DNA of 64,000 bases from Amycolatopsis thailandensis (GTDB lineage: Bacteria > Actinomycetota > Actinomycetes > Mycobacteriales > Pseudonocardiaceae): assembly GCF_002234405.1 (NCBI RefSeq), contig NZ_NMQT01000117.1, positions 34,769-98,768 of the forward strand, written 5' to 3'. Below the pieces are notes generated by a model. It had not been told where the DNA came from, did no database searches, and worked only from the letters and a program-made list of their open reading frames with translations. A program made the translations under genes and the position numbers. Shown one piece after another: positions 1 to 8,294 of the stretch. The number at the start of each line of letters is the position of its first letter. The stretch's first letter is position 1.

Positions 1-1845
1 GTCCGGTTCGCGGACCCGGGCGTTGTAGTCGTGGCAGCCGGGGACGACGCGCGCGATCCGGTCGCGGACGAGGTCGTAGTCACCGTGGAAGTCCCGCCAC
101 GGCACGGGATGCCCGGCGCCGAGCAGCGCTTCCGCGAGATGACAGATGATCGCGACCTCGGACAGCAGGTGCTCACTGGCCGGGGCCAGCCTGCCGCGCG
201 AGGTGTGCACCTGCGACATCGAGTCCTCGACGGTGACGAACTGCTCGCCGGCGGCCTGGGTGTCGCGTTCGGTGCGGCCGAGGGTGGGCAGGATCAGCGC
301 GGTCTTGCCGGGGACGACGTGCGAGCGGTTGAGCTTCGTCGACACGTGCGCCGTCAGCGAGCAGGACTTGAGCGCCTTCTCGGTCAGTTCCGTGTCCGGG
401 GTGGCGGAAGCGAAGTTGCCGCCGACGGCGAAGAAGACCTTGCCCTTCCCGTCCCGCATCGCGCGGATCGCGGCGACGGTGTCATAACCGTGGTCTCGCG
501 GCACCTTGATGCCGAACTCGTCGTCGAGACTGTCCATGAAGGACTCCGGCATCTTCTCCCAGATGCCCATCGTCCGGTCGCCCTGGACGTTGGAATGCCC
601 GCGCACCGGGCACAGGCCCGCGCCCGGCTCGCCGATCATGCCGCGCATCAGCGCCAGGTTCGCGACCTCGGAGATCGTCTGCACCGCGTGCTTGTGCTGG
701 GTCAGGCCCATCGCCCAGCAGTAGATGGTCCGCTTCGACGTCGCGATCATCCGCGCCAGCCGCTCGATCTGCTCACGCGGCAGCCCGGTCGCCGCGGCGA
801 CCTCGGTCCAGTCGATCTCCCGCAGATGCTTCGCGTAGTCCTCGAACCCCTCGGAAGACGACTCGACGAACGCGCGGTCGACGATCGTGCCGGGCGTCTC
901 CTGCTCCCACCGCAACAGGAGATGCCCGATCGCCTGGAACAGCGCGAGGTCGCCGCCGAGGCGGATCTGCGCGAACTCGTCGGCCAGCGGGGTGCCCTTG
1001 CCGACCACGCCCCGGACGTTCTGCGGGTTCTTGAACCGCATCAGACCGGCTTCGGGCAGCGGGTTGACCGCCATGATCTTCGCGCCGTTGCCCTTGGCCT
1101 CTTCCAGCGCGGACAGCATGCGCGGGTGATTGGTGCCGGGATTCTGGCCGACCACCACGATCAGGTCCGCCTTGTGGATGTCGGCGAGCGTCACCGAGCC
1201 CTTGCCGATCCCGGTCGTCGCCGCGAGCGCCGCCCCGGAGGACTCGTGGCACATGTTGGAGCAGTCCGGGAGGTTGTTGGTGCCGTAGGAGCGCACGAGG
1301 AGCTGGTAGAGGAACGCGGCCTCGTTGCTGGTGCGGCCGGAGGTGTAGAAGATCGCCTCGTTCGGATCGCTCAGTGCCCGCAGTTCGTCCGCGACCAGGG
1401 TGAACGCGTCGTCCCAGGAGATCGGCTCGTAGTGCGACGCGCCCTCGCGCAGCACGAACGGCTCGGTGATCCGGCCCTGCTGGCCGAGCCAATAGTCCGT
1501 CTTGTCCGCCAGCTCCTGGATGGAGTGCTCGGCGAAGAACTCGCGGCCGACCCGGCGTTTCGTGGCCTCCTCGGCGACGGCCTTCGCGCCGTTCTCGCAG
1601 AACTCGGCCAGCTTGCGGTGCTCGCCGTCGACCTCGCGCGGCTCCGGCCAGGCGCAGCCGGGACAGTCGAAGCCGTCGCGCTGGTTCAGCAGGCGCAGCG
1701 TCTTCACCGTGCGCGCGGCGCCCATCTGCTCCATGCCGCGCATCAGGGAGACAGCGACCCCGGGGATCCCGGCCGCCCAGCTCTTCGGTTTCCCGACCTC
1801 GAGCTCGGTCTCGTCAACGTCGTTCGCGGGTGCTTCGCGGGTCAT
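1..1845 (-). CDS. FdhF/YdeP-family molybdopterin oxidoreductase (3' end cut by window edge)
   Basis: The reverse strand encodes 615 residues from ATG at 1845 and stays open to the left edge, so the C-terminus is missing. The family usually runs to about 750 residues. Visible are C61, C64 and C83 (CPGC plus a later Cys), which fit a YdeP-type N-terminal Cys cluster, then the CSNMCHESSG segment near the Mo site, VVGQNPGTNHPR, and a late HVVPGKTALILP stretch. The family consists of formate-dehydrogenase-like enzymes with bis-MGD cofactor; YdeP relatives are linked to acid or stress respiration, but their substrates are mostly unproven. No FdhD-like or iron-sulfur partner gene is visible here. 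The substrate cannot be told from sequence. Confidence 0.9.
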   Translation of the reverse strand, partial: MTREAPANDVDETELEVGKPKSWAAGIPGVAVSLMRGMEQMGAARTVKTLRLLNQRDGFDCPGCAWPEPREVDGEHRKLAEFCENGAKAVAEEATKRRVGREFFAEHSIQELADKTDYWLGQQGRITEPFVLREGASHYEPISWDDAFTLVADELRALSDPNEAIFYTSGRTSNEAAFLYQLLVRSYGTNNLPDCSNMCHESSGAALAATTGIGKGSVTLADIHKADLIVVVGQNPGTNHPRMLSALEEAKGNGAKIMAVNPLPEAGLMRFKNPQNVRGVVGKGTPLADEFAQIRLGGDLALFQAIGHLLLRWEQETPGTIVDRAFVESSSEGFEDYAKHLREIDWTEVAAATGLPREQIERLARMIATSKRTIYCWAMGLTQHKHAVQTISEVANLALMRGMIGEPGAGLCPVRGHSNVQGDRTMGIWEKMPESFMDSLDDEFGIKVPRDHGYDTVAAIRAMRDGKGKVFFAVGGNFASATPDTELTEKALKSCSLTAHVSTKLNRSHVVPGKTALILPTLGRTERDTQAAGEQFVTVEDSMSQVHTSRGRLAPASEHLLSEVAIICHLAEALLGAGHPVPWRDFHGDYDLVRDRIARVVPGCHDYNARVREPD

Positions 1846-2109
1846 GACCCCATCGTGCGCCTTGCCGCTCGCGCGCGCGACCGAGGGGTGGCCGGCCACG
1901 CCGTTGGGCACCTGCTCGCGCTGGGTTGTGAAGGCCTCCTTCCCTACCTTGCGAGTCAGGGTTCCGGCGAAGTCGCGTAAGCGGGTCGTGAGTGGCGTTT
2001 CGGCTTCTGGCGGACTCGTATTTGCCTACCCACTGGTGTGATTGGCGGTCGAGTGATGCCGGTGCTGGGGGCCGGTGTGGTCGACGGGGGAGGATTTCGG
2101 GCGTCCTCG

Positions 2110-2160
2110 GCGACGATGAAGGAATTGGGACGTTGAACGTCCCAATTCCTTCATCGTCGC
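2110..2160. repeat. Perfect palindrome, 25-bp arms, 1-nt loop
   Basis: The two 25-base arms are exact reverse complements around a single central base at 2135; the core reads GGGACGTTGAACGTCCC. It contains the GATGAAGGAATTGGG word related to other palindromes in this window. There is no T-run, so it is not a classical intrinsic terminator, although it could stop transcription in either direction or extrude as a cruciform. Confidence 0.85.
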
Positions 2161-2278
2161 GCCCTGGCAGCCACGGAACCACCACTCACACCCAGCCAGG
2201 CGCAGGTAGGTGAACACCGGTCCGCTCTAACCCGAAACGCCACTCACGAACACCTGGACCGACCTGCGCGTGGGGGGT

Positions 2279-2331
2279 GTTGTGAAAGCCACTTTCGCAA
2301 CCTTCACCGTTGCGAAAGTGGCTTTCACAAC
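2279..2331. repeat. Perfect palindrome, 23-bp arms, 7-nt loop
   Basis: Arms 2279-2301 and 2309-2331 are exact reverse complements with loop CTTCACC. The arm contains GAAAGCCACTTTCGCAAC, seen again at 10449-10466 (single copy) and as a degenerate palindrome at 18554-18606. GAAAG-CCA-CTTTC inside each arm is itself an inverted repeat, so the element is a palindrome of palindromes. Confidence 0.85.
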
Positions 2332-2486
2332 CTCCTTGACCAGCGGAGAGGCGCCTTCGCCGAGACCTGACCCGCAAGGTAGGAAGGAGCCCTTCACGGA
2401 CCGGCGCCAGCGCCCGAGCCGCCGGGGGCACCTACTCGCGTCGGCCGATCTCGCAGCCGGGTTAGCGATGCCCGGCCCGCGTGCCC

Positions 2487-2813
2487 TCAGGCGCCCATGT
2501 CCAGGCGGGTGATCTGCGATTCGTCCAGCGGGAACCAGGGCGTCTCGTTGACGCCGCGTTCCTGCACCGCGTTCACCGTCACCGCGGCGACGACCAGCAC
2601 GACCAGGCCGACGATCGCGGCGACCCCGGGCCACCGGCTCGACCCGGGCGAGCGATAGCCGCCACCCGACGCCGTGGCCGCCTTCTGCTGCTTGCGCCGC
2701 TTCTTCTTGAGTTCCTTCTTGGCACCCAGCCAGGCGTCGCGTTCGGCGTGCTGCTGCCAGTCCGGATTCATCAGATCCGGATGGGTCTCGATCCGCCGGT
2801 CCTCTTCGTCCAT
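2487..2813 (-). CDS. Small single-pass membrane protein, paralogue of next gene
   Basis: This 108-residue protein is of unknown function. It begins MDEEDRRIETHPDLMNP, followed by a charged HAERDAWLGAKKELKKKRRK segment, then one hydrophobic helix at about residues 63-82 and a short C-terminal tail. The N-terminal 40 residues are nearly the same as those of the upstream gene (2834-3799), so the two arose by duplication or share a cytoplasmic partner. The genes are 20 bp apart on the same strand and probably cotranscribed. The basic tract before the membrane helix predicts a cytoplasmic N-terminus. I do not recognise a named family. Confidence 0.75.
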   Translation of the reverse strand: MDEEDRRIETHPDLMNPDWQQHAERDAWLGAKKELKKKRRKQQKAATASGGGYRSPGSSRWPGVAAIVGLVVLVVAAVTVNAVQERGVNETPWFPLDESQITRLDMGA

Positions 2814-2833
2814 CTCGGTCCTCTTCCCCAGGG

Positions 2834-3799
2834 TTACCCGCAGTTGCCCGTCGACGGCAGGGGTTTCGTCGGGTCGTAGGTGTCGACTTCGTCGACCACG
2901 ATCGCGCCGTCGACGGGTTTGCTCTTGTCAGCGTACTGGGGCGCGAGGATGCCGGTCTTGATCGCGTCGCACGCCATGTTCGAGTGGTAGCCCGCGCCTT
3001 CGCCGAAGCTGAGCCCTGCGTCGGCGTTTGCGAACGGCGGTGCCTTGCGGATCACGTAGTCCTGCTCGTCGCGGAGGAACGGGACGATGTCGGCCGGTGA
3101 CCGAGCCTCACTCGGAAGTGCGTCGAAGGCGTAGGCGGTCGCGTAACTCGCGTGGACGATCAGCTCACCCTTGTCGCCGGGCTTCGCGGTGAGGGAGCCG
3201 GTCATCCGCGGACGGACCTGCAGCAGACGGTTCGGGCCGATGAGGGTCAGGTACTTGCCCTTTTCGACGGTGAGCGCACTCTTGAGCGTCGGTTCGAGCC
3301 GGACGCGTTCGTTCGGAGTCAGCATGGCGAGCAGTTCCGAGCCGTCGTGGTCCTGCAGGGCCCGGGAGCCGAGCCGCGCTGCCGCGATGGCCTCCCGCAC
3401 CGTCCGATACGCCACGTCGACCTCTTGCGCGGTGAAGTCGCCGACGGCCTGCGGCGGCGCTGCGGCGATCCCGACGACCCCGTCTGCCCACGTCGCGGCG
3501 GGAGTGCCGTCGAAAGGCCGGTTGAGGTCGATCCCGCCGGATAACGGAGCGGCCTTCGGAGGCTGGCCGAAGTCGGTGACGTCGTTGACGCCGCGCCCTT
3601 GCACCCGGTGCACGACGACCGCCGTGGTCACGAGCGCGATCAGCGCCAGGACCAGGACGGGACCGCCTGCCACCCGGAAACCGCGGCGCCGTCGCTTCTT
3701 GAGGTCGTTTTCCGCGCCGAGCCAGGTGTCGCGTTCGGCGTGCTCGCGCCAATTCGGATTCATCAGATCCGGATGTGTTTCCAGCCGCCGGTCTTCCAC
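2834..3799 (-). CDS. Membrane-anchored protein with ~230-residue external domain, unknown function
   Basis: 321 residues from GTG at 3799, chosen because GGAGGG lies 9 bases upstream and because the protein then begins like its paralogue (VEDRRLETHPDLMNPNW). The order is: charged cytoplasmic N-terminus with KKRRRR (about 30-45), a membrane helix (about 50-70), then an external domain of about 230 residues with no family I recognise. Late cysteines (in SNMACDAIK and STGNCG) could form a disulfide outside the cell. It sits divergently from valS. A longer reading start would add residues that the paralogue lacks. Confidence 0.7.
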   Translation of the reverse strand: MEDRRLETHPDLMNPNWREHAERDTWLGAENDLKKRRRRGFRVAGGPVLVLALIALVTTAVVVHRVQGRGVNDVTDFGQPPKAAPLSGGIDLNRPFDGTPAATWADGVVGIAAAPPQAVGDFTAQEVDVAYRTVREAIAAARLGSRALQDHDGSELLAMLTPNERVRLEPTLKSALTVEKGKYLTLIGPNRLLQVRPRMTGSLTAKPGDKGELIVHASYATAYAFDALPSEARSPADIVPFLRDEQDYVIRKAPPFANADAGLSFGEGAGYHSNMACDAIKTGILAPQYADKSKPVDGAIVVDEVDTYDPTKPLPSTGNCG

Positions 3800-3892
3800 G
3801 GATTCCCGCCCTCCCCAGTGTGTTACGACAACGATCATCGACGGGGAACGGCGAGCGTTACGGCCGGTGAGCAAAGCGGTGGAGGGGGTTCG

Positions 3893-3898
3893 TAGACT
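3893..3898 (+). promoter_or_regulatory. -10 element for valS, probably leaderless
   Basis: TAGACT ends 7 bases before the GTG start at 3906, so transcription would begin at or next to the start codon. A GGAGGGGG tract lies about 17 bases upstream of the start, too far to be a good ribosome site. This fits the leaderless mRNAs known to be common in Actinobacteria. Confidence 0.5.
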
Positions 3899-3905
3899 TG
3901 ACAAT

Positions 3906-6539
3906 GTGACCGAGAACGCCCAGCCGCAGCAGACCGACCTTCCGGGTACCTGGAACCCGGCCGACGAAGAAGCCTCGCTCTACCAGCGTTGGGTAGACGC
4001 TGGCTACTTCACGGCCGACCCCACGTCGGACAAGCCGCCGTTCACGGTAGTCATCCCGCCCCCGAACGTGACCGGTTCGCTGCACATCGGGCACGCGTTC
4101 GAGCACACCCTGATCGACGCCATCACCCGCTACCACCGCATGCTCGGCGACGAGACGCTGTACCTGCCGGGCATGGACCACGCGAGCATCGCGGTCCACG
4201 CCCTGGTCGAGAAGCAGCTCCGCGCCGAGGGCACCAGCCGCCGCGAACTGGGCCGCGAGGCCTTCGTCGAGCGCGTCTGGCAGTGGAAGAACGAGCACGG
4301 CGGCAAGATCCTCGCCCAGATGAAGCGCCTCGGCGAAGGCGTCGACTGGACCCGCGAGCGGTTCACCATGGACGACGGCCTGTCCAAGGCCGTCAACACG
4401 ATCTTCAAGAAGCTGTTCGACGACGGCCTGATCTACCGCGCCGAGCGGCTGGTCAACTGGTCGCCGGAGCTGCGGTCGGTGCTGTCCGACGCCGAGGTGA
4501 AGCACGAAGAGGTCGAGGGCGAACTCGTCTCGATGCGCTACGGCGACGGCGAGAACGCGATCGTCGTGGCCACCACCCGGATGGAGACGATGCTCGGCGA
4601 CACCGCCGTCGCGGTCCACCCGGACGACGAGCGCTACACGCACCTCATCGGCACCGAGGTCGAGCTGCCGCTGACCGGGCGCAAGATCCCGATCGTCGCG
4701 GACAAGCACGTCGACCCGGAGTTCGGCACCGGCGCGGTCAAGGTGACCCCCGCGCACGACCCGAACGACTTCGAGATCGGCCAGCGGCACGACCTGCCGA
4801 TGATCACGATCATGGACGAGCAGGGCCGGATCGACGGCACCGGCACCGAGTTCGACGGCATGGACCGCTTCGAGGCCCGGGTCGCGGTGCGGGAGAAGCT
4901 GCGCGAACAAGGTCGCATCGTCGCGGAAAAGCGTCCGTACCTGCACAGCGTCGGACACTCCGAGCGCTCGAAGGAGCCGATCGAGCCGCGCCTGTCGCTG
5001 CAGTGGTTCGTCAAGGTCGGCCCGCTCGCGAAGGCCGCCGGCGACGCGGTGCGCGACGGACGGGTGGACGTCCACCCGCCGGAGATGGAGAAGCGCTACT
5101 TCGACTGGGTCGACAACCTGCACGACTGGTGCATCTCGCGTCAGCTGTGGTGGGGCCACCGCATCCCGGTCTGGTACGGCCCGAACGACGAGGTCGTCTG
5201 CGTCGGACCGGACGAGGAACCGCCCTCGGGCGAGGGCTGGACCCAGGACCCGGACGTCCTCGACACCTGGTTCTCCTCGGGCCTGTGGCCGTTCTCCACC
5301 CTCGGCTGGCCGGAGAAGACGCCGGACCTGAACAAGTTCTATCCGACGTCGGTGCTGGTCACCGGCTACGACATCCTGTTCTTCTGGGTCGTGCGGATGA
5401 TGATGTTCGGCCTCTACGCCACCGGCGAGGCGCCGTTCAAGACCATCGCGCTGCACGGCATGGTCCGCGACCAGTTCGGCAAGAAGATGTCGAAGACCGC
5501 GGGCAACGGCGTCGACCCCATCGAGTGGATGGACCGCTACGGCACCGACGCGCTGCGGTTCACCCTCACGCGTGGCGCCAACCCGGGCACCGACGTGCCG
5601 ATCGGCGAGGAGTGGGTCGCGGGTTCCCGGAACTTCACCACGAAGCTCTGGAACGCCACCAAGTTCGCCATGATGAACGGCGCGGACGCGAACGCCCCGC
5701 TGCCCGCCGCGGCCGAGCTCACCGAGGCCGACCGCTGGATCCTCGGCAGGCTCGACGGCGTCGTCACCGAGGTCACCGGCTACCTGGCGGACTACCAGTT
5801 CGCCAAGGCCACGGACACGCTCTACCAGTTCACCTGGACCGAGCTGTGCGACTGGTACCTGGAGCTGTCGAAGGTCCAGGTCTTCCAGGGCGACGAGGCC
5901 CGCGTGACGGCGACGCGCGCGGTGCTGGGGCACGTGTTCGACACCGTGCTGAAGCTGCTGCACCCGTTCATCCCGTTCATCACCGAGAAGCTGTGGACGG
6001 CGCTGACCGGCCGCGAGTCGCTGGTGATCGCCCCGTGGCCGGTGGCGGACGGCTCCTACGCCGACGGAGTCGCCGACAAGCGGATCGCGGACGTGCAGAA
6101 GCTGGTCACCGAGGTCCGCCGGTTCCGGGCCGATCAGGGCCTCAAGCCCAGCCAGAAGGTGGCCGCGCGGCTGTCCGGCGACGGGTTCGCCGAGATCACC
6201 GGGCACGACGAGCCGATCCGCTCGCTGGTCCGGCTCACGCAGCCCGAGGACGGCTTCGCGCCGAGCGCGTCGCTCGAGGTCGGGCTGTCGGCCGGTGTCG
6301 TCACCGTCGAGCTGGACCTGTCCGGCACGATCGACGTCGCCGCGGAGCGCAAGCGTTTGCAGAAGGATCTCGGCGCGGCGGAGAAGGAACTGGCGCAGGC
6401 CGAGGCCAAACTCGGCAACCAGGCCTTCATCGACAAGGCGCCGGAGCCGGTGATCGGCAAGATCCGGGCCCGCAAGGAGACCGCGGTCGCGGACATCGAG
6501 CGCATCAACGCCCGGTTGGCGACGCTTCCCGCCTCCTGA
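3906..6539 (+). CDS. valS: Valyl-tRNA synthetase
   Basis: Charges tRNA-Val with valine in the cytoplasm. The 877 residues match the usual bacterial length. The HIGH motif is at residues 60-63 (TGSLHIGHAF) and KMSKT at 527-531. The editing domain lies between them, with TTRMETMLGDTA and GTGAVKVTPAHD. The anticodon-binding domain and a C-terminal coiled coil (AERKRLQKDLGAAEKELAQ) follow, as expected for ValRS. The frame is open far upstream of 3906, but those residues lack synthetase features and overlap the divergent gene. GTG at 3906 is supported by the -10 element just upstream. Transcribed alone; followed by a long palindrome. Confidence 0.97.
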   Translation: MTENAQPQQTDLPGTWNPADEEASLYQRWVDAGYFTADPTSDKPPFTVVIPPPNVTGSLHIGHAFEHTLIDAITRYHRMLGDETLYLPGMDHASIAVHALVEKQLRAEGTSRRELGREAFVERVWQWKNEHGGKILAQMKRLGEGVDWTRERFTMDDGLSKAVNTIFKKLFDDGLIYRAERLVNWSPELRSVLSDAEVKHEEVEGELVSMRYGDGENAIVVATTRMETMLGDTAVAVHPDDERYTHLIGTEVELPLTGRKIPIVADKHVDPEFGTGAVKVTPAHDPNDFEIGQRHDLPMITIMDEQGRIDGTGTEFDGMDRFEARVAVREKLREQGRIVAEKRPYLHSVGHSERSKEPIEPRLSLQWFVKVGPLAKAAGDAVRDGRVDVHPPEMEKRYFDWVDNLHDWCISRQLWWGHRIPVWYGPNDEVVCVGPDEEPPSGEGWTQDPDVLDTWFSSGLWPFSTLGWPEKTPDLNKFYPTSVLVTGYDILFFWVVRMMMFGLYATGEAPFKTIALHGMVRDQFGKKMSKTAGNGVDPIEWMDRYGTDALRFTLTRGANPGTDVPIGEEWVAGSRNFTTKLWNATKFAMMNGADANAPLPAAAELTEADRWILGRLDGVVTEVTGYLADYQFAKATDTLYQFTWTELCDWYLELSKVQVFQGDEARVTATRAVLGHVFDTVLKLLHPFIPFITEKLWTALTGRESLVIAPWPVADGSYADGVADKRIADVQKLVTEVRRFRADQGLKPSQKVAARLSGDGFAEITGHDEPIRSLVRLTQPEDGFAPSASLEVGLSAGVVTVELDLSGTIDVAAERKRLQKDLGAAEKELAQAEAKLGNQAFIDKAPEPVIGKIRARKETAVADIERINARLATLPAS

Positions 6540-6543
6540 CGAC

Positions 6544-6598
6544 TGCAATGAAGGGGCCTTTCATAGCAAAATTTGCTATGAAAGGCTCCTTCATTGCA
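6544..6598. terminator. 27-bp-arm palindrome between valS and the GDSL gene
   Basis: Arms 6544-6570 and 6572-6598 pair with a single mismatch around one central A. It lies 4 bp after the valS stop and 13 bp from the converging gene's stop. It contains ATGAAGGGGCC and its complement, linking it to the palindrome family, and a central CAAAATTTG that gives short T-runs on both strands. It probably acts as a bidirectional terminator. Confidence 0.7.
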
Positions 6599-6611
6599 CG
6601 CCCGGGGACAC

Positions 6612-7487
6612 TCAGCGAAGGTGACGGAGGACCACTCCGGTCACACCGGCCATCCCCGTGCGATACGGGTGGTAAGCCGCCGCGGCGAGCAGCTTCGTGT
6701 GCTGCCCGTTGATCCACGCGGCCCCGTTCGGCGCGCAGGCGTCGTGGCCGGCGGAGGGGCCGAACGTGTCCACGAAGGACGAGTTCCCGTCGGCGGCGAC
6801 GGCCTTCTCGATCGCCGAGTTCAACGCCCTCTCGACGTCGTTCAGCCAGGCGTAGTCACCTTCGGCGAACGGCAGGATCTTCGGGCAGTAGCCGGACTCC
6901 GGCGCGATCCGCGGGTAGCCGATGACGAGCACGTCGGCGCGCGGCGAGCGGGCGTGGATCCCGGCCAGCACCCGCTCGACGCGCTTGCCGGTTTCGGCGA
7001 TCTTGGCCTTGATGGTGTCGACGCCGCCGACGGTGAACCTGTCCTGGCACGGGTTCCCGGTGGGATCGCTCGCGCGCAGGGACGGGCAGGTGCCGACGAG
7101 CGTGCCGAAGACGCCGTAGTCGTTGCCGCCGATACCGACCGTCACCAGGTCGGTGTTCGCGCGCAGGGCGCTGAACTGAGGCGGGTTGCTGCCGAGGGTC
7201 ACGCTCTGCCGCTCCGTCATGTCGCCGGTGTCGGCGCCGCCGCAGCTGATGTCGGTGAAGGAACGGACCCGCAGCGCCGCGGCGAGCATCGACGGGTAGT
7301 TCTGCGTGGACTTGCCGCAGAAGAGCGGGACGAGCCGGGGGAGCGGGATGAGTGGCCCGGACGTGTAGGAATCACCCAGCGCGACGTAGTTCCGGTAGGA
7401 CCGCGTCGCGGCGGTGGCCGCCGTGGTGGAGGCGATCAGCAGGACGACGGTCGATACGGCCGCGAACAGGACGCGTCTGAAGCGCAT
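6612..7487 (-). CDS. Secreted SGNH/GDSL-family hydrolase (esterase/lipase type)
   Basis: 291 residues with a Sec signal peptide (MRFRRVLFAA..., cleavage near ATAA at about 25-27). SGNH blocks: ALGDSYTSG with nucleophile S40, an ISCGGADTG block, GIGGNDYG (Asn of the oxyanion hole), and a late AAAYHPYRTG carrying the catalytic His. Paired cysteines suggest disulfides, as in actinomycete secreted esterases such as the Streptomyces scabies esterase. ATG at 7487 was preferred over an upstream in-frame Met because the signal peptide begins there. The substrate is an ester, identity unknown. Confidence 0.9.
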   Translation of the reverse strand: MRFRRVLFAAVSTVVLLIASTTAATAATRSYRNYVALGDSYTSGPLIPLPRLVPLFCGKSTQNYPSMLAAALRVRSFTDISCGGADTGDMTERQSVTLGSNPPQFSALRANTDLVTVGIGGNDYGVFGTLVGTCPSLRASDPTGNPCQDRFTVGGVDTIKAKIAETGKRVERVLAGIHARSPRADVLVIGYPRIAPESGYCPKILPFAEGDYAWLNDVERALNSAIEKAVAADGNSSFVDTFGPSAGHDACAPNGAAWINGQHTKLLAAAAYHPYRTGMAGVTGVVLRHLR

Positions 7488-7594
7488 TGGGACCCCGATC
7501 TCCGGACTGCATGGCCTCTCAAAAATGAACCGCATCCGCACCGGTCGGCGCCGCCGATCGGGTGGTCGAGCACTGGTTTCACCCGCTTGGGGTG

Positions 7595-8224
7595 TCACAT
7601 CGAGTGGTCGTCCTCCGGTCTGCGGTAGACGAGGAGATAGCGGTAGAAGAGCAGGTTCCGGAGCTTGCTCCCCGGCAGCAGCCGGGCCGCGTCGCGCCGG
7701 ATCCGGTTCATCGGCGGGAAGGTCTCGACGACGGGCGCCGCGGGCAGCGGATCGACCCCGCCGTTGAGCCGGTCGCCCGCGTGGACGACCACCCTGGCCA
7801 GCGCGTTGACCGGGGAGGCCACGAGCGCGCGGACGTAGTCGGCGGGAGTGCTGGGCCTGCCGAGACCGAGCACGGCCAGCACCCCGCCGGGCACGAGCGC
7901 GTCCCGCAGCCTCGTGACCGTGTCGAACGGCACGTGATGGAGCGACGCGAGGCAGGAGATGAAGTCGTACGCCCCCTCCGGCAGCTTCTCGGTGGCGACG
8001 TCGGCCCGCCGGTACGAGATCGTGCCGGGGCCCGGCGAACCGGCGGCACCGGCCAGGTCGATCATCGGACCGGACCGGTCGATCGCCTCGACGTGCATCC
8101 CGGTCGCCGCGAGCCGCCGGGCGAACCGTCCACTGCCGCAGCCCACGTCCAGCGCCACCCCCGGGCCGGGAGGCAGCTGGTCGAGCAGCAGCGGGTGGTA
8201 GTGGTCGTTGTGGTTGAACCCCAT
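7595..8224 (-). CDS. Class I SAM-dependent methyltransferase
   Basis: 209 residues. The SAM-binding glycine loop is VALDVGCGSGRFA (about residues 23-35), followed by VEAIDRSGPMIDLA (acidic ribose-binding position), DFISCLASLHHVPF and the post-III segment ALVPGGVLAVLGL. This is the methyltransferase 11/25 type, usually acting on small molecules or lipids; no substrate can be assigned. The start at 8224 removes an upstream extension rich in Arg/Pro with no domain content. It lies divergent from folC, with about 70 bp between start codons, and 107 bp upstream of the GDSL gene on the same strand. Confidence 0.85.
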   Translation of the reverse strand: MGFNHNDHYHPLLLDQLPPGPGVALDVGCGSGRFARRLAATGMHVEAIDRSGPMIDLAGAAGSPGPGTISYRRADVATEKLPEGAYDFISCLASLHHVPFDTVTRLRDALVPGGVLAVLGLGRPSTPADYVRALVASPVNALARVVVHAGDRLNGGVDPLPAAPVVETFPPMNRIRRDAARLLPGSKLRNLLFYRYLLVYRRPEDDHSM

Positions 8225-8253
8225 GCGTCGAGAGTGCCAGCAAAAGCCGCACG

Positions 8254-8259
8254 TAGACT
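8254..8259 (+). promoter_or_regulatory. -10 element for folC
   Basis: TAGACT lies 35 bases before the GTG start at 8295, leaving a short leader that contains the ribosome site AAGAGGAGAG at 8282-8291. This is one of the few promoters in the window that gives a conventional leader. Confidence 0.4.
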
Positions 8260-8294
8260 CGGTCCGACAGGGAGCAAGGCTAAGAGGAGAGTTC

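Larger units (their letters stand above)
1928..2397. repeat. Nested long-distance inverted repeats
   Basis: The outer arms are 1928-1952 (begins GTGAAGGCCTCCTTCC) and 2374-2397 (ends GGAGCCCTTCAC). They are reverse complements apart from small length differences. The inner arms, 1986-2003 and 2232-2249, are an exact 18-bp inverted pair (TCGTGAGTGGCGTTTCGG). The same words recur elsewhere in this window's gaps: the outer arm as the palindrome at 18656-18706, the inner arm's TCGTGAGTGG near 10371, 10503 and 10540. No transposase lies between the arms. Confidence 0.75.
1846..2486. other. 641-bp noncoding, repeat-rich gap
   Basis: No convincing gene lies here; the short open frames lack ribosome sites and family features. 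The gap is filled with inverted repeats: an outer pair (1928-1952 with 2374-2397), an inner pair (1986-2003 with 2232-2249), and two compact palindromes (2110-2160, 2279-2331). The gene to its right (2487-2813) is transcribed toward it and the molybdoenzyme gene is transcribed away from it. It should therefore hold that enzyme's promoter and the terminator of the small membrane-protein gene. Confidence 0.7.

Noticed and set aside
31..1980. 649-codon + strand open frame at the left edge
   Set aside because: Antisense of the molybdopterin oxidoreductase gene, whose reverse-strand translation has clear family motifs.
1846..2486. Short open frames (63-135 codons) in the repeat-rich gap
   Set aside because: They run through palindromes, differ in every frame, and lack start signals and family features.
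3899..3904. TTGACA as a -35 box just before the valS start
   Set aside because: It would place transcription inside the gene; the TAGACT one base upstream makes a better -10 for a leaderless mRNA.
3171..3905. N-terminal extension of valS
   Set aside because: The frame is open for 245 more codons but overlaps the divergent membrane protein gene, has no synthetase sequence, and lies upstream of the likely valS promoter.
3841..3905. T-box leader before valS
   Set aside because: The start codon is only 7 bases after a -10-like hexamer and no T-box sequence or specifier stem is present.
3858..6548. 896-codon open frame antisense to valS
   Set aside because: It mirrors the codon bias of valS on the other strand (high-GC shadow), has no ribosome site and no domain; valS is unambiguous.
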